From Rhizobium terrae (GTDB lineage: Bacteria > Pseudomonadota > Alphaproteobacteria > Rhizobiales > Rhizobiaceae), in NCBI RefSeq assembly GCF_003425685.1, contig NZ_QJKM01000004.1, positions 310,001 through 374,000 on the forward strand: a stretch of 64,000 nucleotides of DNA, read 5' to 3'. Every line of letters begins with the position of its first letter. Within the stretch, counting starts at the first letter, position 1. A program made the translations under genes and the position numbers. This document shows, one piece after another, positions 24,608 to 32,884 of the stretch. The notes below the pieces were generated by a model, which was not told the origin of the DNA, made no database searches, and saw only the letters and a program-made list of their open reading frames with translations.

Positions 24608-25120
24608 ATGTCCGAACAGGGATTGAACACCGTCAGTTTCGCCGGCCGCGCCGCTGCCTCGTCGCAGTTTAAGGCGCTCTACTCGGAAGGCATGGCGCTG
24701 GTTGAGGAAACCGCGAGCTATCTCGACGGGATCGGCCGCGCCGCGTCGAAGGTTCTGCCGCGCATGGCGTCGGTTCTCTATGCCGCGGAATCCATGCGGC
24801 TGACGACCCGCCTGATGCAGATGGCGTCCTGGCTGCTCCTGCAGCGGGCCGTCAACAACGGCGAGATGAGCCGTGAACAGGTTCTCTCGGAAAAGAACAA
24901 GGTCCGTCTCGACGGCTTCAACGTCGACCGCAACGCGCCGGGCTGGAACGACCTGCCGGAAGGTTTCCGCGATCTCGTGGAGCGTTCGCTGCGCCTTCAG
25001 AACCGCATCGCGCTTCTCGACCGCGAAATCTATCGCCCGGCTGAAGCCGCCGTTTTGCCGGACAACGAAAACAGCGTCCGCGCCCAGCTCAACCTGCTGC
25101 GCACGGCGTTCGGCAACTGA
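24608..25120 (+). CDS. rcdA: RcdA, regulator of CtrA degradation (DUF1465)
   Basis: 170 residues. 'FKALYSEGMALVEETASYLDG' and 'AESMRLTTRLMQMASWLLLQRA' followed by 'GEMSREQVLSEKNKVRL' are hallmarks of DUF1465, the RcdA family, a three-helix adaptor. In Caulobacter RcdA works with CpdR and PopA to deliver CtrA and other substrates to ClpXP at the pole. I start at the ATG of 24608, with AGGA 8 bases upstream; a second in-frame ATG is at 24599. A CtrA-type site precedes the gene, which suggests that CtrA controls its own degradation adaptor. Confidence 0.88.
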   Translation: MSEQGLNTVSFAGRAAASSQFKALYSEGMALVEETASYLDGIGRAASKVLPRMASVLYAAESMRLTTRLMQMASWLLLQRAVNNGEMSREQVLSEKNKVRLDGFNVDRNAPGWNDLPEGFRDLVERSLRLQNRIALLDREIYRPAEAAVLPDNENSVRAQLNLLRTAFGN

Positions 25121-25138
25121 GCGGTTTTAAGGACCATA

Positions 25139-25167
25139 GCCGGTGCGGGTGCCTGCGCCGGCTTTTT
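25139..25167 (+). terminator. Rho-independent terminator of rcdA
   Basis: Stem GCCGGTGC/GCGCCGGC (8 bp with one wobble, loop GGGTGCCT) followed by TTTTT. It abuts the stop of the convergent P-loop gene. Confidence 0.85.
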
Positions 25168-25694
25168 CATGGCCGCAGGAAACTCTCCGCATATCCAAGG
25201 ATCTGCTCCCGGCTGTACAGCCGCGCTTTCGCGCCGGCAAAGCCTTCGTAGAGCTTCAGGTGCCCGTCAAACGCGTTCCAGTTATTCTTTCTGGCCCGAT
25301 ATTCCGATACCCATTTTACCAACCCGTCGAAGGATTCCCGGCTTTCTCCGCCTTGGATGCCGCGCTGCCTGACATTCGCGACGCACTCCTCCTCACTCAG
25401 GTCGAGCCAGATCAACGCCGTTGTCCGCGGTAAGGCCAAGCCGACATACAAGCCGTACACCCCTTCGATCAGCCAGGCCTCGCCTGCCGCAATCCTCTTT
25501 ACCTCTTCATGGACAAGCGCCCTGTCCCGCGCGATGCCGTAACGGCCGGGTTCCCAATGCACATCGTCAAGATGGACGAGCGGCAGACGGAGCGACTCCA
25601 CAAGCCGCCGCGCCAGCCAGGTTTTGCCGGAACCACCGTTCCCCATGATGACGATTCGGCGATTTTCAGGCGAAATGCCGTCCTGGCTCCCCAT
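25167..25694 (-). CDS. Adenylate-kinase-like P-loop NTPase (FlaR/topology-modulation type)
   Basis: 175 residues. Walker A is 'VIMGNGGSGKTWLARRL', then 'PLVHLDDVHWEPGRYG', a lid-like stretch 'EAWLIEGVYG' and 'ALIWLDLSEEECVANVRQRG'. This is the small P-loop family annotated as FlaR-like or topology-modulation proteins, related to nucleoside and shikimate kinases. The 'HLDDVHW' motif suggests a small-molecule phosphate acceptor, but none is known. It is convergent with rcdA and shares its terminator region. Confidence 0.8.
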   Translation of the reverse strand: MGSQDGISPENRRIVIMGNGGSGKTWLARRLVESLRLPLVHLDDVHWEPGRYGIARDRALVHEEVKRIAAGEAWLIEGVYGLYVGLALPRTTALIWLDLSEEECVANVRQRGIQGGESRESFDGLVKWVSEYRARKNNWNAFDGHLKLYEGFAGAKARLYSREQILGYAESFLRP

Positions 25695-25722
25695 GCTGCC
25701 CCTCCCGCGAATGCCTGAAACG

Positions 25723-25746
25723 AAAAAAGCCCGGCAATGCCAGGCT
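25723..25746 (-). terminator. Rho-independent terminator of rpmE
   Basis: Read on the minus strand: stem AGCCTGGC/GCCGGGCT (one wobble) around ATT, followed by TTTTT. It starts 27 bases after the rpmE stop. Confidence 0.85.
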
Positions 25747-25772
25747 CTTCGAAAGTTCAGTCCGGAAGCGGA

Positions 25773-25994
25773 TTAGAGGCCGAGGCCGCCGAAGCGCTTG
25801 TTGAACTTGGAAACGCGGCCGCCGCGGTCCATGAGCTGCTGGTTGCCGCCCGTCCAAGCCGGATGGGACTTGGGGTCGATTTCCAGGTTCATGGTTTCAC
25901 CTTCCGAACCCCAGGTCGAACGGGTCTGGTATTCGGTGCCATCGGTCATGACGACCTTGATCATGTGGTAGTCGGGGTGGATGCCAGCCTTCAT
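25773..25994 (-). CDS. rpmE: Ribosomal protein L31
   Basis: 73 residues. '[22 protein letters not shown]' and '[22 protein letters not shown]' are diagnostic of L31. The zinc-binding Cys residues of the C+ form are missing ('[11 protein letters not shown]' instead of a CxxC), so this is the zinc-independent C- form. L31 bridges the large and small subunits near the central protuberance. It is a single gene with its own terminator, divergent from the ABC exporter. Confidence 0.96.
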   Translation of the reverse strand: MKAGIHPDYHMIKVVMTDGTEYQTRSTWGSEGETMNLEIDPKSHPAWTGGNQQLMDRGGRVSKFNKRFGGLGL

Positions 25995-26140
25995 GTCGAT
26001 AATCCTGCGCTACGAGGTCCATATGTCGCAATTGCGAGCGAGGACGCTCTTTAATAAATGAAGCCGCAGACCGGCCCGGCCACGGCTTCCCAATTGGATG
26101 CGGAGCCTATACAGGAAGGCCGAAGGAAGTACAAGTACCC

Positions 26141-27976
26141 GTGCGCCCTGAAACCGCGCTCCGCTTACCCGAGGACAAATTGGCCGAAGCCCCAGAAAAC
26201 CAGCCGAGAGGCAAAGCCTTGAGACCGCTTACAAGGCTGCTTCCCTATCTTGCGCGCTACCGGTCGTTGGTTGCCGCGGCAACGTTTTTCCTGATGCTTG
26301 CCGCAGCCACGACACTGGCTCTGCCGCTCGCCGTGCGCCGCATGGTCGATCACGGCTTCGCCTCCTCCGACGGCAACTTCATCAACAATTATTTCGGCAT
26401 GCTGATGGCGCTCGCCGCGCTGCTCGCGGTCGCAAGCGCCATGCGCTACTATTATGTCATCACCATCGGCGAACGCGTGGTCGCGGACCTGCGCCGCGAA
26501 GTCTTTTCGCATGTCACGAAGCTTTCGCCCTCCTTCTTCGACGTCAACCAGTCGGGTGAAATCGTCTCGCGGCTGACTGCCGACACGACACAGATCAAAT
26601 CCGCCTTCGGCTCCTCGGCCTCGCAGGCGCTGCGCAACACCATTCTCTGTCTCGGCGCCATGGCGATGATGATCTATACGAGCCCGCAGCTTTCCGCCCT
26701 GGTGCTCGGCGCCATTCCACTGATCGTCTTTCCTCTGGTGGGTTTCGGCCGGTCGGTGAGGAAGCGCTCCCGCGCCGCCCAGGATACGCTTGCCGCGACT
26801 TCGGCCTTTGCCGCCGAAGTGATCGGTGCGGCCCGCACCGTACAGGCTTTCGGCGGGGAGACCACCGCAAACGGCCGTTATGGCAATACGGTCGAAAGCG
26901 CCTATGATACGGCGCGGGCGGCGATCAAGGCCCGCGCGCTTTTGACCGGCTTTGCCATCCTGCTCGTTTTCGGCAGCATCGTCGGCGTGCTGTGGTACGG
27001 TGCGCAAAGCGTGCTTTCCGGCACGATGACGGCCGGCACGCTCGGCCAGTTCGTGCTCTATTCGGTGATCGCGGCAAGCTCGCTCGGCCAGTTGTCGGAG
27101 GTCTGGGGCGAGCTTTCGGCAGCCGGCGGTGCAGCCGAAAGGCTGACCGAACTGCTGCAAGAGGTGCCTGCGATTCGCGATCCCGAACGTCCGGTCGCAC
27201 TCTCCGTCCCCTCGCGCGGCGAAGTGGAGTTCGATGCCGTCTCCTTCGCCTATCCGGCCCGCGTCAGCGCGATCACACTCAACGCGCTGTCGTTCCGCGT
27301 CCGATCCGGCGAGACGGTCGCCATCGTCGGCCCGTCAGGCGCCGGCAAGAGCACAGTCTTTTCGCTGCTGATGCGTTTCTACGATCCGTCCGCCGGCTCG
27401 GTGACGCTCGACGGCGTCGATATCAGGCAGGCGCGGCTCTCCGACCTGCGCTCCAGGCTTGCCATCGTGCCGCAGGACGTGACGATCTTCGCCGCTTCGA
27501 TCCACGACAACATCGCCTTCGGTGCGCCGAATGCCAGCCGCGAGGCCGTCCGCGCCGCGGCGGTCGCCGCGCAGGCCGACGAGTTCATCTCGAAGCTCGA
27601 CAACGGTTACGACACCATGGCCGGCGAACGGGGCATCACGCTGTCGGGCGGTCAGCGGCAGCGCATCGCGATTGCCCGCGCCATCCTCAAGGATGCACCG
27701 GTTCTGCTGCTCGACGAGGCGACCTCGGCGCTCGACGCGGAAAGCGAAACCCTTGTCCAGAAGGCGCTCGACGGACTGATGCGGAACCGCACGACGCTGG
27801 TCATCGCCCACCGCCTCGCCACCGTCTTGAAGGCCGACCGCATCCTCGTCATGGAGAACGGCCGGATCGTCGAGGAAGGCACGCACCAGAGCCTGATCGC
27901 CCAAGGCGGGCTCTACGCCAAGCTTGCCCGCCTGCAGTTCCACGATATCGAGCACCGGAGCGCATCGGCGCTCTGA
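26141..27976 (+). CDS. ABC exporter, fused permease and ATPase
   Basis: 611 residues. Residues about 35-320 are a six-helix type I exporter domain with the coupling-helix region 'HVTKLSPSFFDVNQSGEIVSR'. The nucleotide-binding domain is about 355-600, with Walker A 'GPSGAGKST', Q loop 'IVPQDVTIF', signature 'LSGGQRQRIAIARA' and Walker B 'VLLLDEATSALD'. The half-transporter should work as a homodimer. It resembles MsbA/BmrA/ATM1-type lipid or drug exporters and the substrate is unknown. The start is GTG (26141) with GAAGGAAG upstream. Confidence 0.92.
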   Translation: MRPETALRLPEDKLAEAPENQPRGKALRPLTRLLPYLARYRSLVAAATFFLMLAAATTLALPLAVRRMVDHGFASSDGNFINNYFGMLMALAALLAVASAMRYYYVITIGERVVADLRREVFSHVTKLSPSFFDVNQSGEIVSRLTADTTQIKSAFGSSASQALRNTILCLGAMAMMIYTSPQLSALVLGAIPLIVFPLVGFGRSVRKRSRAAQDTLAATSAFAAEVIGAARTVQAFGGETTANGRYGNTVESAYDTARAAIKARALLTGFAILLVFGSIVGVLWYGAQSVLSGTMTAGTLGQFVLYSVIAASSLGQLSEVWGELSAAGGAAERLTELLQEVPAIRDPERPVALSVPSRGEVEFDAVSFAYPARVSAITLNALSFRVRSGETVAIVGPSGAGKSTVFSLLMRFYDPSAGSVTLDGVDIRQARLSDLRSRLAIVPQDVTIFAASIHDNIAFGAPNASREAVRAAAVAAQADEFISKLDNGYDTMAGERGITLSGGQRQRIAIARAILKDAPVLLLDEATSALDAESETLVQKALDGLMRNRTTLVIAHRLATVLKADRILVMENGRIVEEGTHQSLIAQGGLYAKLARLQFHDIEHRSASAL

Positions 27977-28075
27977 TCTCACGCCGAAGTGTTTCCCGCC
28001 GATTTACCGCTGCCGTGAACCTGGCGTTCAGAATACCCACTTATTTTGAAGTTATTGCCGACAAGCGCGAGTCCC

Positions 28076-29344
28076 ATGAATTTCACACCACCGTCCGCCC
28101 CTTCCCTCGAAGCCTGCCTCGACAGGATTCAGTCACAGACCTTCAGGTTCTTCTGGGAAGGCGCCCATCCGGAAAGCGGCCTGCCGTTCGACAAGTGCTT
28201 CGTCTCAGGCGATCCGTCGCCCAACATCATCTCGGTCAGCGGCACGGGATTCGGCATTCTCGCCATCGTCGTGGCGACGGAACGAGGCTGGATCAGCCGC
28301 GCCGCAGCCCTTTCGCGGCTGGCGACGATGCTCGATCATCTGGAGCGCTCGCCGCGCTTCCACGGTGCCTTTGCCCATTTTATCGACGGCGCGACCGGCG
28401 CGGCGATGCATTTTTCCGAAAAGGACAATGGCGGCGACCTGGTCGAGACCGCCTTCCTGATGCAGGGCCTGATCTGCGCAAGGGAATATTTCTCCGCGGC
28501 AACGGCGGAGGAAGAGAAGCTGCGGACCTGCGTCAGCCGCCTGTTCGCCGCCGTTGAATGGAACTGGTACACCCGCGGCGAGGATGACGCGCTCTACTGG
28601 CACTGGAGCCCGGATCACGGCTGGATCATGAATCTGCCGATTCGGGGTTGGAACGAGGCTTTGTCGACCTACGTGCTCGCCGCCGGCTCAGGAACCTTTC
28701 CGATCAAGCCGGAAAGCTATCACAAGGGCTGGGCGCGATCGGGCGAGATGAAGAACGGCACGAGCTATCTCGGCACCGTGCTGCCGCTCGGCGAGCCCTA
28801 TGGCGGCCCCCTCTTCATCTCGCATTACAGCTTCTGTGCAATCGACCCTCGCGGCCTGAGCGACCGGTACTGCGGGGACTATCGGGAACAGGCGGTCGCC
28901 CACACGCGCATCAACCACGATCATTGCATCACCGTGCCCGACTACCGGCAGACCGGCGTCTGGGGCCTGACCGCCTCCGACGGCCCGGAAGGTTACGGCG
29001 CCCATTCCCCGACCTACGACAAGGGCGTCATCGCCCCGACCGCCGCCCTGTCGAGCTTCCCTTTCCTGCCGAACGAGGCCGAAAGCGCCATGCGGGCAAT
29101 GCTCGGTTATGAGGACGGCAGGCTGCTCGGCCGGTTCGGTTTTGCCGATTCCTTCGTGCCGAACGCCGGCTGGGTGGCCGGAACCTACCTTGCCATCGAT
29201 CAGGGGCCGATCATCGCGATGATCGAGAATTTCCGCTCGGGCCTGTTGTGGCGGCTCTTCATGAACGCGCCGGAAGTGCGCCGCGGGCTGGCAAGGCTGG
29301 GTTTCACGTCTGCGACGCACGGAATCGGGCCAGCGAGCGTCTGA
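28076..29344 (+). CDS. Glycoamylase-family (Glycoamylase domain, PF10091-type) protein
   Basis: 422 residues from the ATG at 28076. An all-alpha barrel is indicated by 'QSQTFRFFWEGAHPESGL', 'SVSGTGFGILAIVVATERGW', 'DNGGDLVETAFLMQGLICAREYF', 'RLFAAVEWNWYTRG' and 'DGPEGYGAHSPTYDKGVIAPTAALSSFPF'. The same domain is the C-terminal glycoside-processing part of cyclic beta-1,2-glucan synthase. This stand-alone copy lacks a signal peptide, so it is probably cytoplasmic. The substrate may be a beta-glucan, but this is inferred. It follows the ABC exporter by 99 bases on the same strand. Confidence 0.82.
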   Translation: MNFTPPSAPSLEACLDRIQSQTFRFFWEGAHPESGLPFDKCFVSGDPSPNIISVSGTGFGILAIVVATERGWISRAAALSRLATMLDHLERSPRFHGAFAHFIDGATGAAMHFSEKDNGGDLVETAFLMQGLICAREYFSAATAEEEKLRTCVSRLFAAVEWNWYTRGEDDALYWHWSPDHGWIMNLPIRGWNEALSTYVLAAGSGTFPIKPESYHKGWARSGEMKNGTSYLGTVLPLGEPYGGPLFISHYSFCAIDPRGLSDRYCGDYREQAVAHTRINHDHCITVPDYRQTGVWGLTASDGPEGYGAHSPTYDKGVIAPTAALSSFPFLPNEAESAMRAMLGYEDGRLLGRFGFADSFVPNAGWVAGTYLAIDQGPIIAMIENFRSGLLWRLFMNAPEVRRGLARLGFTSATHGIGPASV

Positions 29345-29560
29345 TCATTCAGTGCGTTCGAACACCCATTTCACGACGTATTTGCCGCTTTTCTTCAGCT
29401 TGGCCTTGGTCCTGACTGCGACCGGTCCGCCAAGCACCGCCTCGGCGTTCTCGAAAGCGAGCCGAGCATCCGCCATCGCCTTGTGATAGGCGCTGTTATC
29501 TCGTTTGGGGCTCTCGGCGACCGCCCTCAGGACCGCCGCCATGTCGGGCTTGTCGGCCAT
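29345..29560 (-). CDS. Small conserved hypothetical protein
   Basis: 71 residues, basic: 'MADKPDMAAVLRAVAESPKR', then 'YHKAMADARLAFENAEAVLG' and 'VRTKAKLKKSGKYVVKWVF'. The family is not recognised. It starts 4 bases after the stop of the OmpA/MotB-like gene and so is probably the last gene of the MotA-MotB-like operon. It converges with the glycoamylase-family gene (adjacent stops). Confidence 0.55.
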   Translation of the reverse strand: MADKPDMAAVLRAVAESPKRDNSAYHKAMADARLAFENAEAVLGGPVAVRTKAKLKKSGKYVVKWVFERTE

Positions 29561-29564
29561 CGGT

Positions 29565-30596
29565 CTACCGTTCGGTCAGCTTCAGCTCGATACGGCGGTT
29601 TTGCGACTTCGCCTCCGGCGTATCGCCCTGGGCGATCGGCTGGAACTCGCCGAAACCGGCCGCAACCAGCCGGTTGGCCGGCACGCCCTTGGAGATCAGG
29701 TATTTGACGACCGAGGTCGCGCGCGCCGAGGAAAGCTCCCAGTTGTCGCGATACCGTCCGGTGCCGGAAAGCGGCGAATTGTCCGTATGCCCGTCGACAC
29801 GCAGTACCCAGTTGATCTCCGCCGGAATTTCCTTGGCAAGGTCGAGCAGCGCGGTCGCGAGCTTGTCCATTTCCACCCGGCCGGCCGGATCGAGCTCGTT
29901 GCCGCCGACCGGAAACAGGACTTCGGACTGGAAGACGAACCGGTCGCCGACGATGCGGATGTTTTCCCGGTCGGAGAGAATTTCGCGCAGCCGCCCGAAG
30001 AAATCCGAGCGGTAGCGGTTCAGTTCCTGCACGCGCTGGGCCAGCGCGACGTTGAGACGCCTACCGAGATCGGCGATCTGCGCCTGCGAGGACGCATCTT
30101 TGGCTTCCGACGCCTGCAGCGCCTGCTCGATGGCGGCGATCTGAGCACGCAACGCGGCGATCTGCTGGTTCAGCAGCTCGATCTGGCTTGCCGCCCGCGC
30201 GCTCACCTGCTGTTCCTGGCTGAGCTGGTTGGTAAGGTCCCCGATGCGCGCATTGGCTGCACCGCTGGACCCAGCGCCCTGATTGAGCAATTGCTGAAGC
30301 CGCGACCGCTCGCTTTCGGCCGTCGCAAGTGACGACTGCAGGTTGGCAAGCTGGTCCTCGACGTCCTGGCTGTTGCTCTTTTCGAGCGCCAGCAACTCGG
30401 TCAGTTCGGCAATCTGGCTGTTCAGCCGGTTCAGCACCTCGTCGCGGCCGGAAATTTCGCGGCTCAGGAGGAACTGCGCCAGCACGAACACTGTCAGCAG
30501 GAACATGATGGCGAGCAGCAGCGTGGACAGCGCGTCCACGAAGCCCGGCCAATAGTCGATCCCCCGCTCGCGTCGGCGGTTCTTGCCGAGCGCCAT
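29565..30596 (-). CDS. MotB/TolR-like protein with OmpA peptidoglycan-binding domain
   Basis: 343 residues. One transmembrane helix (about 22-44, 'LSTLLLAIMFLLTVFVLAQFLL') follows a short cytoplasmic start, then a long coiled coil (48-180, 'LNSQIAELTELLALEKSN'), then an OmpA/MotB C-terminal domain with 'RVDGHTDNSPLSGTGRYRDN' and 'SSARATSVVKYL' that should bind peptidoglycan. Together with the MotA-like partner 3 bases upstream it forms a stator-type proton channel pair. Flagellar genes are absent nearby and the coiled coil is far longer than in MotB, so a role in envelope energy coupling is more likely than motility. Confidence 0.85.
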   Translation of the reverse strand: MALGKNRRRERGIDYWPGFVDALSTLLLAIMFLLTVFVLAQFLLSREISGRDEVLNRLNSQIAELTELLALEKSNSQDVEDQLANLQSSLATAESERSRLQQLLNQGAGSSGAANARIGDLTNQLSQEQQVSARAASQIELLNQQIAALRAQIAAIEQALQASEAKDASSQAQIADLGRRLNVALAQRVQELNRYRSDFFGRLREILSDRENIRIVGDRFVFQSEVLFPVGGNELDPAGRVEMDKLATALLDLAKEIPAEINWVLRVDGHTDNSPLSGTGRYRDNWELSSARATSVVKYLISKGVPANRLVAAGFGEFQPIAQGDTPEAKSQNRRIELKLTER

Positions 30597-30599
30597 CGC

Positions 30600-31649
30600 T
30601 TATTTCCCTCCGATCTTGTCGGAAAGCCGGTCGAGGGTCCGGCGCATCGCTTTCGATTCTTCCTGCTGCGCCTCGATCCAGTCGCGCAGCATCTGTTGTT
30701 CGTTGCGCATGTTCTTGACGAGCCCCTGGATGCCTTCCGCAAGATTGGCCATGGCGGAAAGCGAGCGCTCGTTCTGCGGTCCGTCGCCCGGGGCCTTCGC
30801 TTGGGCCGCGGCAAGTGCCCGCAGTTGTTCGGTCAGGGCCCGGATGTCGTCGGAAGAGCCGCTCGCGATGGTCTGCGCCACGGCCGGCATGTCGGAACCG
30901 AGATCCGTCACCGAGGAGAGCCAGTTTTCGAGTTCCGTATAGAAACGGTTCTGGGCTCGGCCGGCCTGAAGATCGAGAAAACCGAGGATGAGCGAACCGG
31001 AAAGCCCGAGCAGCGAGGATGAAAAAGCCGTCCCCATGCCGGCGAGCGGCTGGGCGAGACCGCTCTTGATCGCCGCGAGGATATCGTTCGAATCGCCGGA
31101 GTTCGGATCGAGCGCGCCGATGACATTGCTGATCGAGCCGATCGTCTCGATGAGGCCCCAGAAAGTGCCGAGCAGGCCGAGAAAGACGAGCAGGCCGATG
31201 AGATAGCGCGAAATATCCCGCGATTCGTCGAGACGCGTGCCGATCGAATCGAGGATGGAACGAAAGGCGTTCGTCGACAGCGCCATCTTACGGCGGCTGC
31301 CGATCAGCGTTCGCATCGGCGCCAGCAGCCTGGGCTCGCGTCCCACCTTGTCGGCACTGCCGGCGGCCCGGAAGGAATTGAACCAGCGCACTTCCGGAAT
31401 GAGGCCGATCACCTGGTTGAAGACGAGAATCACGCCGATCAGCAGAACGCCGAGGATGAGCCCGTTGAGGCCTGGATTGGTCTGGAAGGCATGCGCCGCC
31501 TGGCGGTAGAGGATCGACGCGACGAAGCCGACGATGATCAGGAAGATCAGCATCGTCCATAAAAACGAGGCGGGATTGGAAAGTTTGTAGGCATAGCCGC
31601 CGCGGCCCGTTTCAGACTCGTCCAAATCGTCCACTGTCGCATTCGCCAT
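30600..31649 (-). CDS. MotA/TolQ/ExbB-like proton channel protein
   Basis: 349 residues. Two N-terminal helices ('FLWTMLIFLIIVGFVASILY', 'NGLILGVLLIGVILVFNQVI') are followed by a helical cytoplasmic part and the channel-forming segment 'LLVFLGLLGTFWGLIETIGS' and 'LAGMGTAFSSSLLGLSGSLI', which matches the MotA_ExbB domain. The C-terminus is a coiled coil ('KNMRNEQQMLRDWIEAQQEE'). It is the first gene of a three-gene operon with the MotB-like protein and a 71-residue protein. The proton-driven partner of this pair in the envelope is not evident. Confidence 0.85.
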   Translation of the reverse strand: MANATVDDLDESETGRGGYAYKLSNPASFLWTMLIFLIIVGFVASILYRQAAHAFQTNPGLNGLILGVLLIGVILVFNQVIGLIPEVRWFNSFRAAGSADKVGREPRLLAPMRTLIGSRRKMALSTNAFRSILDSIGTRLDESRDISRYLIGLLVFLGLLGTFWGLIETIGSISNVIGALDPNSGDSNDILAAIKSGLAQPLAGMGTAFSSSLLGLSGSLILGFLDLQAGRAQNRFYTELENWLSSVTDLGSDMPAVAQTIASGSSDDIRALTEQLRALAAAQAKAPGDGPQNERSLSAMANLAEGIQGLVKNMRNEQQMLRDWIEAQQEESKAMRRTLDRLSDKIGGK

Positions 31650-31785
31650 GATATGCCTTAGCCTCCGGTATTCTGCCGCGCCGGAGGCTAGTGGAAAATT
31701 GCGACGAATTGAAGTGCGGAAGCTGCGGAAAACAGTCAGCTATCCAATGTCGGGGCCATAAGCAGCCCCTTGGCGTCCAAAAGCC

Positions 31786-32586
31786 TCAACGGCCCGGAAC
31801 CGGCCGGCTCGACGCTTCGAGAAGTGCTTTCTGGATGAGTTCGTTGCCGGCGACGACGTTGCCGCTGCCGAAAATGTCGGCGGTCCCCTTCATGTCGCTT
31901 GCAAAGCCGCCCGCTTCGCGAATGAGGATGAGGCCCGCCGCCATGTCCCAGGGCGAAAGGTCGGTTTCCCAGAAACCGTCGAGACGACCGGCGGCCACGT
32001 AGGCGAGATCGAGCGCGGCAGCGCCGAAGCGGCGGATGCCGGCCACTTCGCCCATCACATGCCGGAGTTCGACAAGGAACTTGCCGTGGTTGCCGCGGCC
32101 GAGATGCGGCACGCCGCAGCCGATCACGCAATCGGACAGCACGCGGCGGGCGGCGACCCGGATGCGGCGGTCGTTCATGAACGCGCCGCCGCCCTTTTCG
32201 GCGGTGAACAATTCATCGGTGGCCGGATTGAAGACCACGCCCGCAACCACCTCGCCATTGCGCTCCAGCGCGATCGAGACGGCGAATTGCGGAATGCCGT
32301 GCAGGAAATTGGTGGTGCCGTCGAGCGGATCGACGATCCAGCGATGCGCACCGTCCGTCCCCTTCACCTCTTCGCTTTCCTCGCCGAGGAAACCGTAGGT
32401 GGGGCGCGCTTTCATCAGCTCGTCGCGGACGATCTTTTCGGCCTTCAGATCCGCCTGCGACACGAAGTCGCTCGGCCCCTTCACCGATACCTGCAGGTTC
32501 TGCACCTCGCCGAAATCTCGGGAGAGCGACTTGCCTGCCTTGAGGGCAGCCTGAACCATGACATTGAGAAGGGCGGAGCGGGCCAT
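31786..32586 (-). CDS. suhB: Inositol monophosphatase family protein (SuhB)
   Basis: 266 residues. The metal-binding motifs 'GFLGEESEE', 'WIVDPLDGTTNFLHG' and 'WDMAAGLILIREAGG' are complete, so phosphatase activity on inositol 1-phosphate or related sugar phosphates (or PAP-type substrates) is expected. Escherichia coli SuhB also joins rRNA antitermination complexes. The ATG at 32586 has AAGGA 8 bases upstream; an in-frame start at 32619 would add 11 residues. It stands alone between the MotA-like operon and the divergent HTH gene. Confidence 0.9.
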   Translation of the reverse strand: MARSALLNVMVQAALKAGKSLSRDFGEVQNLQVSVKGPSDFVSQADLKAEKIVRDELMKARPTYGFLGEESEEVKGTDGAHRWIVDPLDGTTNFLHGIPQFAVSIALERNGEVVAGVVFNPATDELFTAEKGGGAFMNDRRIRVAARRVLSDCVIGCGVPHLGRGNHGKFLVELRHVMGEVAGIRRFGAAALDLAYVAAGRLDGFWETDLSPWDMAAGLILIREAGGFASDMKGTADIFGSGNVVAGNELIQKALLEASSRPVPGR

Positions 32587-32884
32587 ACGGGAAATCCTTG
32601 GACGCTGTCCCGGATGCATCTGAACGGAACGGCGGTTTTTTCATTTTTTATTGATGGGCGCTTCAAGACCACAAAACCGCGGAAAATTCAAGTCGTGCAG
32701 GGTGGGAGCCGCATTTCGGGAGAGGTGAACGCGTAGACGGCAGCGGGATTAAAAAACGAAACCGTCGCAAGTGAGTCGCCATGGGTTCGAAAACCGATCT
32801 GATATCAACGTCATCGGTCGCGCTCTTGCCTTTTTTCAAGGTTAGCGCCAACTTCTCACGCATGAGCTAGCCTTGGAGGACGGG

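Noticed and set aside
29565..31649. Zorya-type defence (ZorAB) reading of the MotA/MotB-like pair
   Set aside because: No ZorC/D/E-type gene follows; the downstream gene is a 71-residue basic protein. Kept only as a question in the findings.
21314..32665. 12-base ATTGATGGGCGC present near 21323 and 32650
   Set aside because: Both are in intergenic DNA but the flanks differ; too short to call a repeat.
32587..32884. Looked for the suhB/MmgR-type small RNA next to suhB
   Set aside because: The interval has short T- and A-runs and a weak ACCGAT/ATCGGT repeat but no convincing stem plus terminator on either strand that I can recognise.
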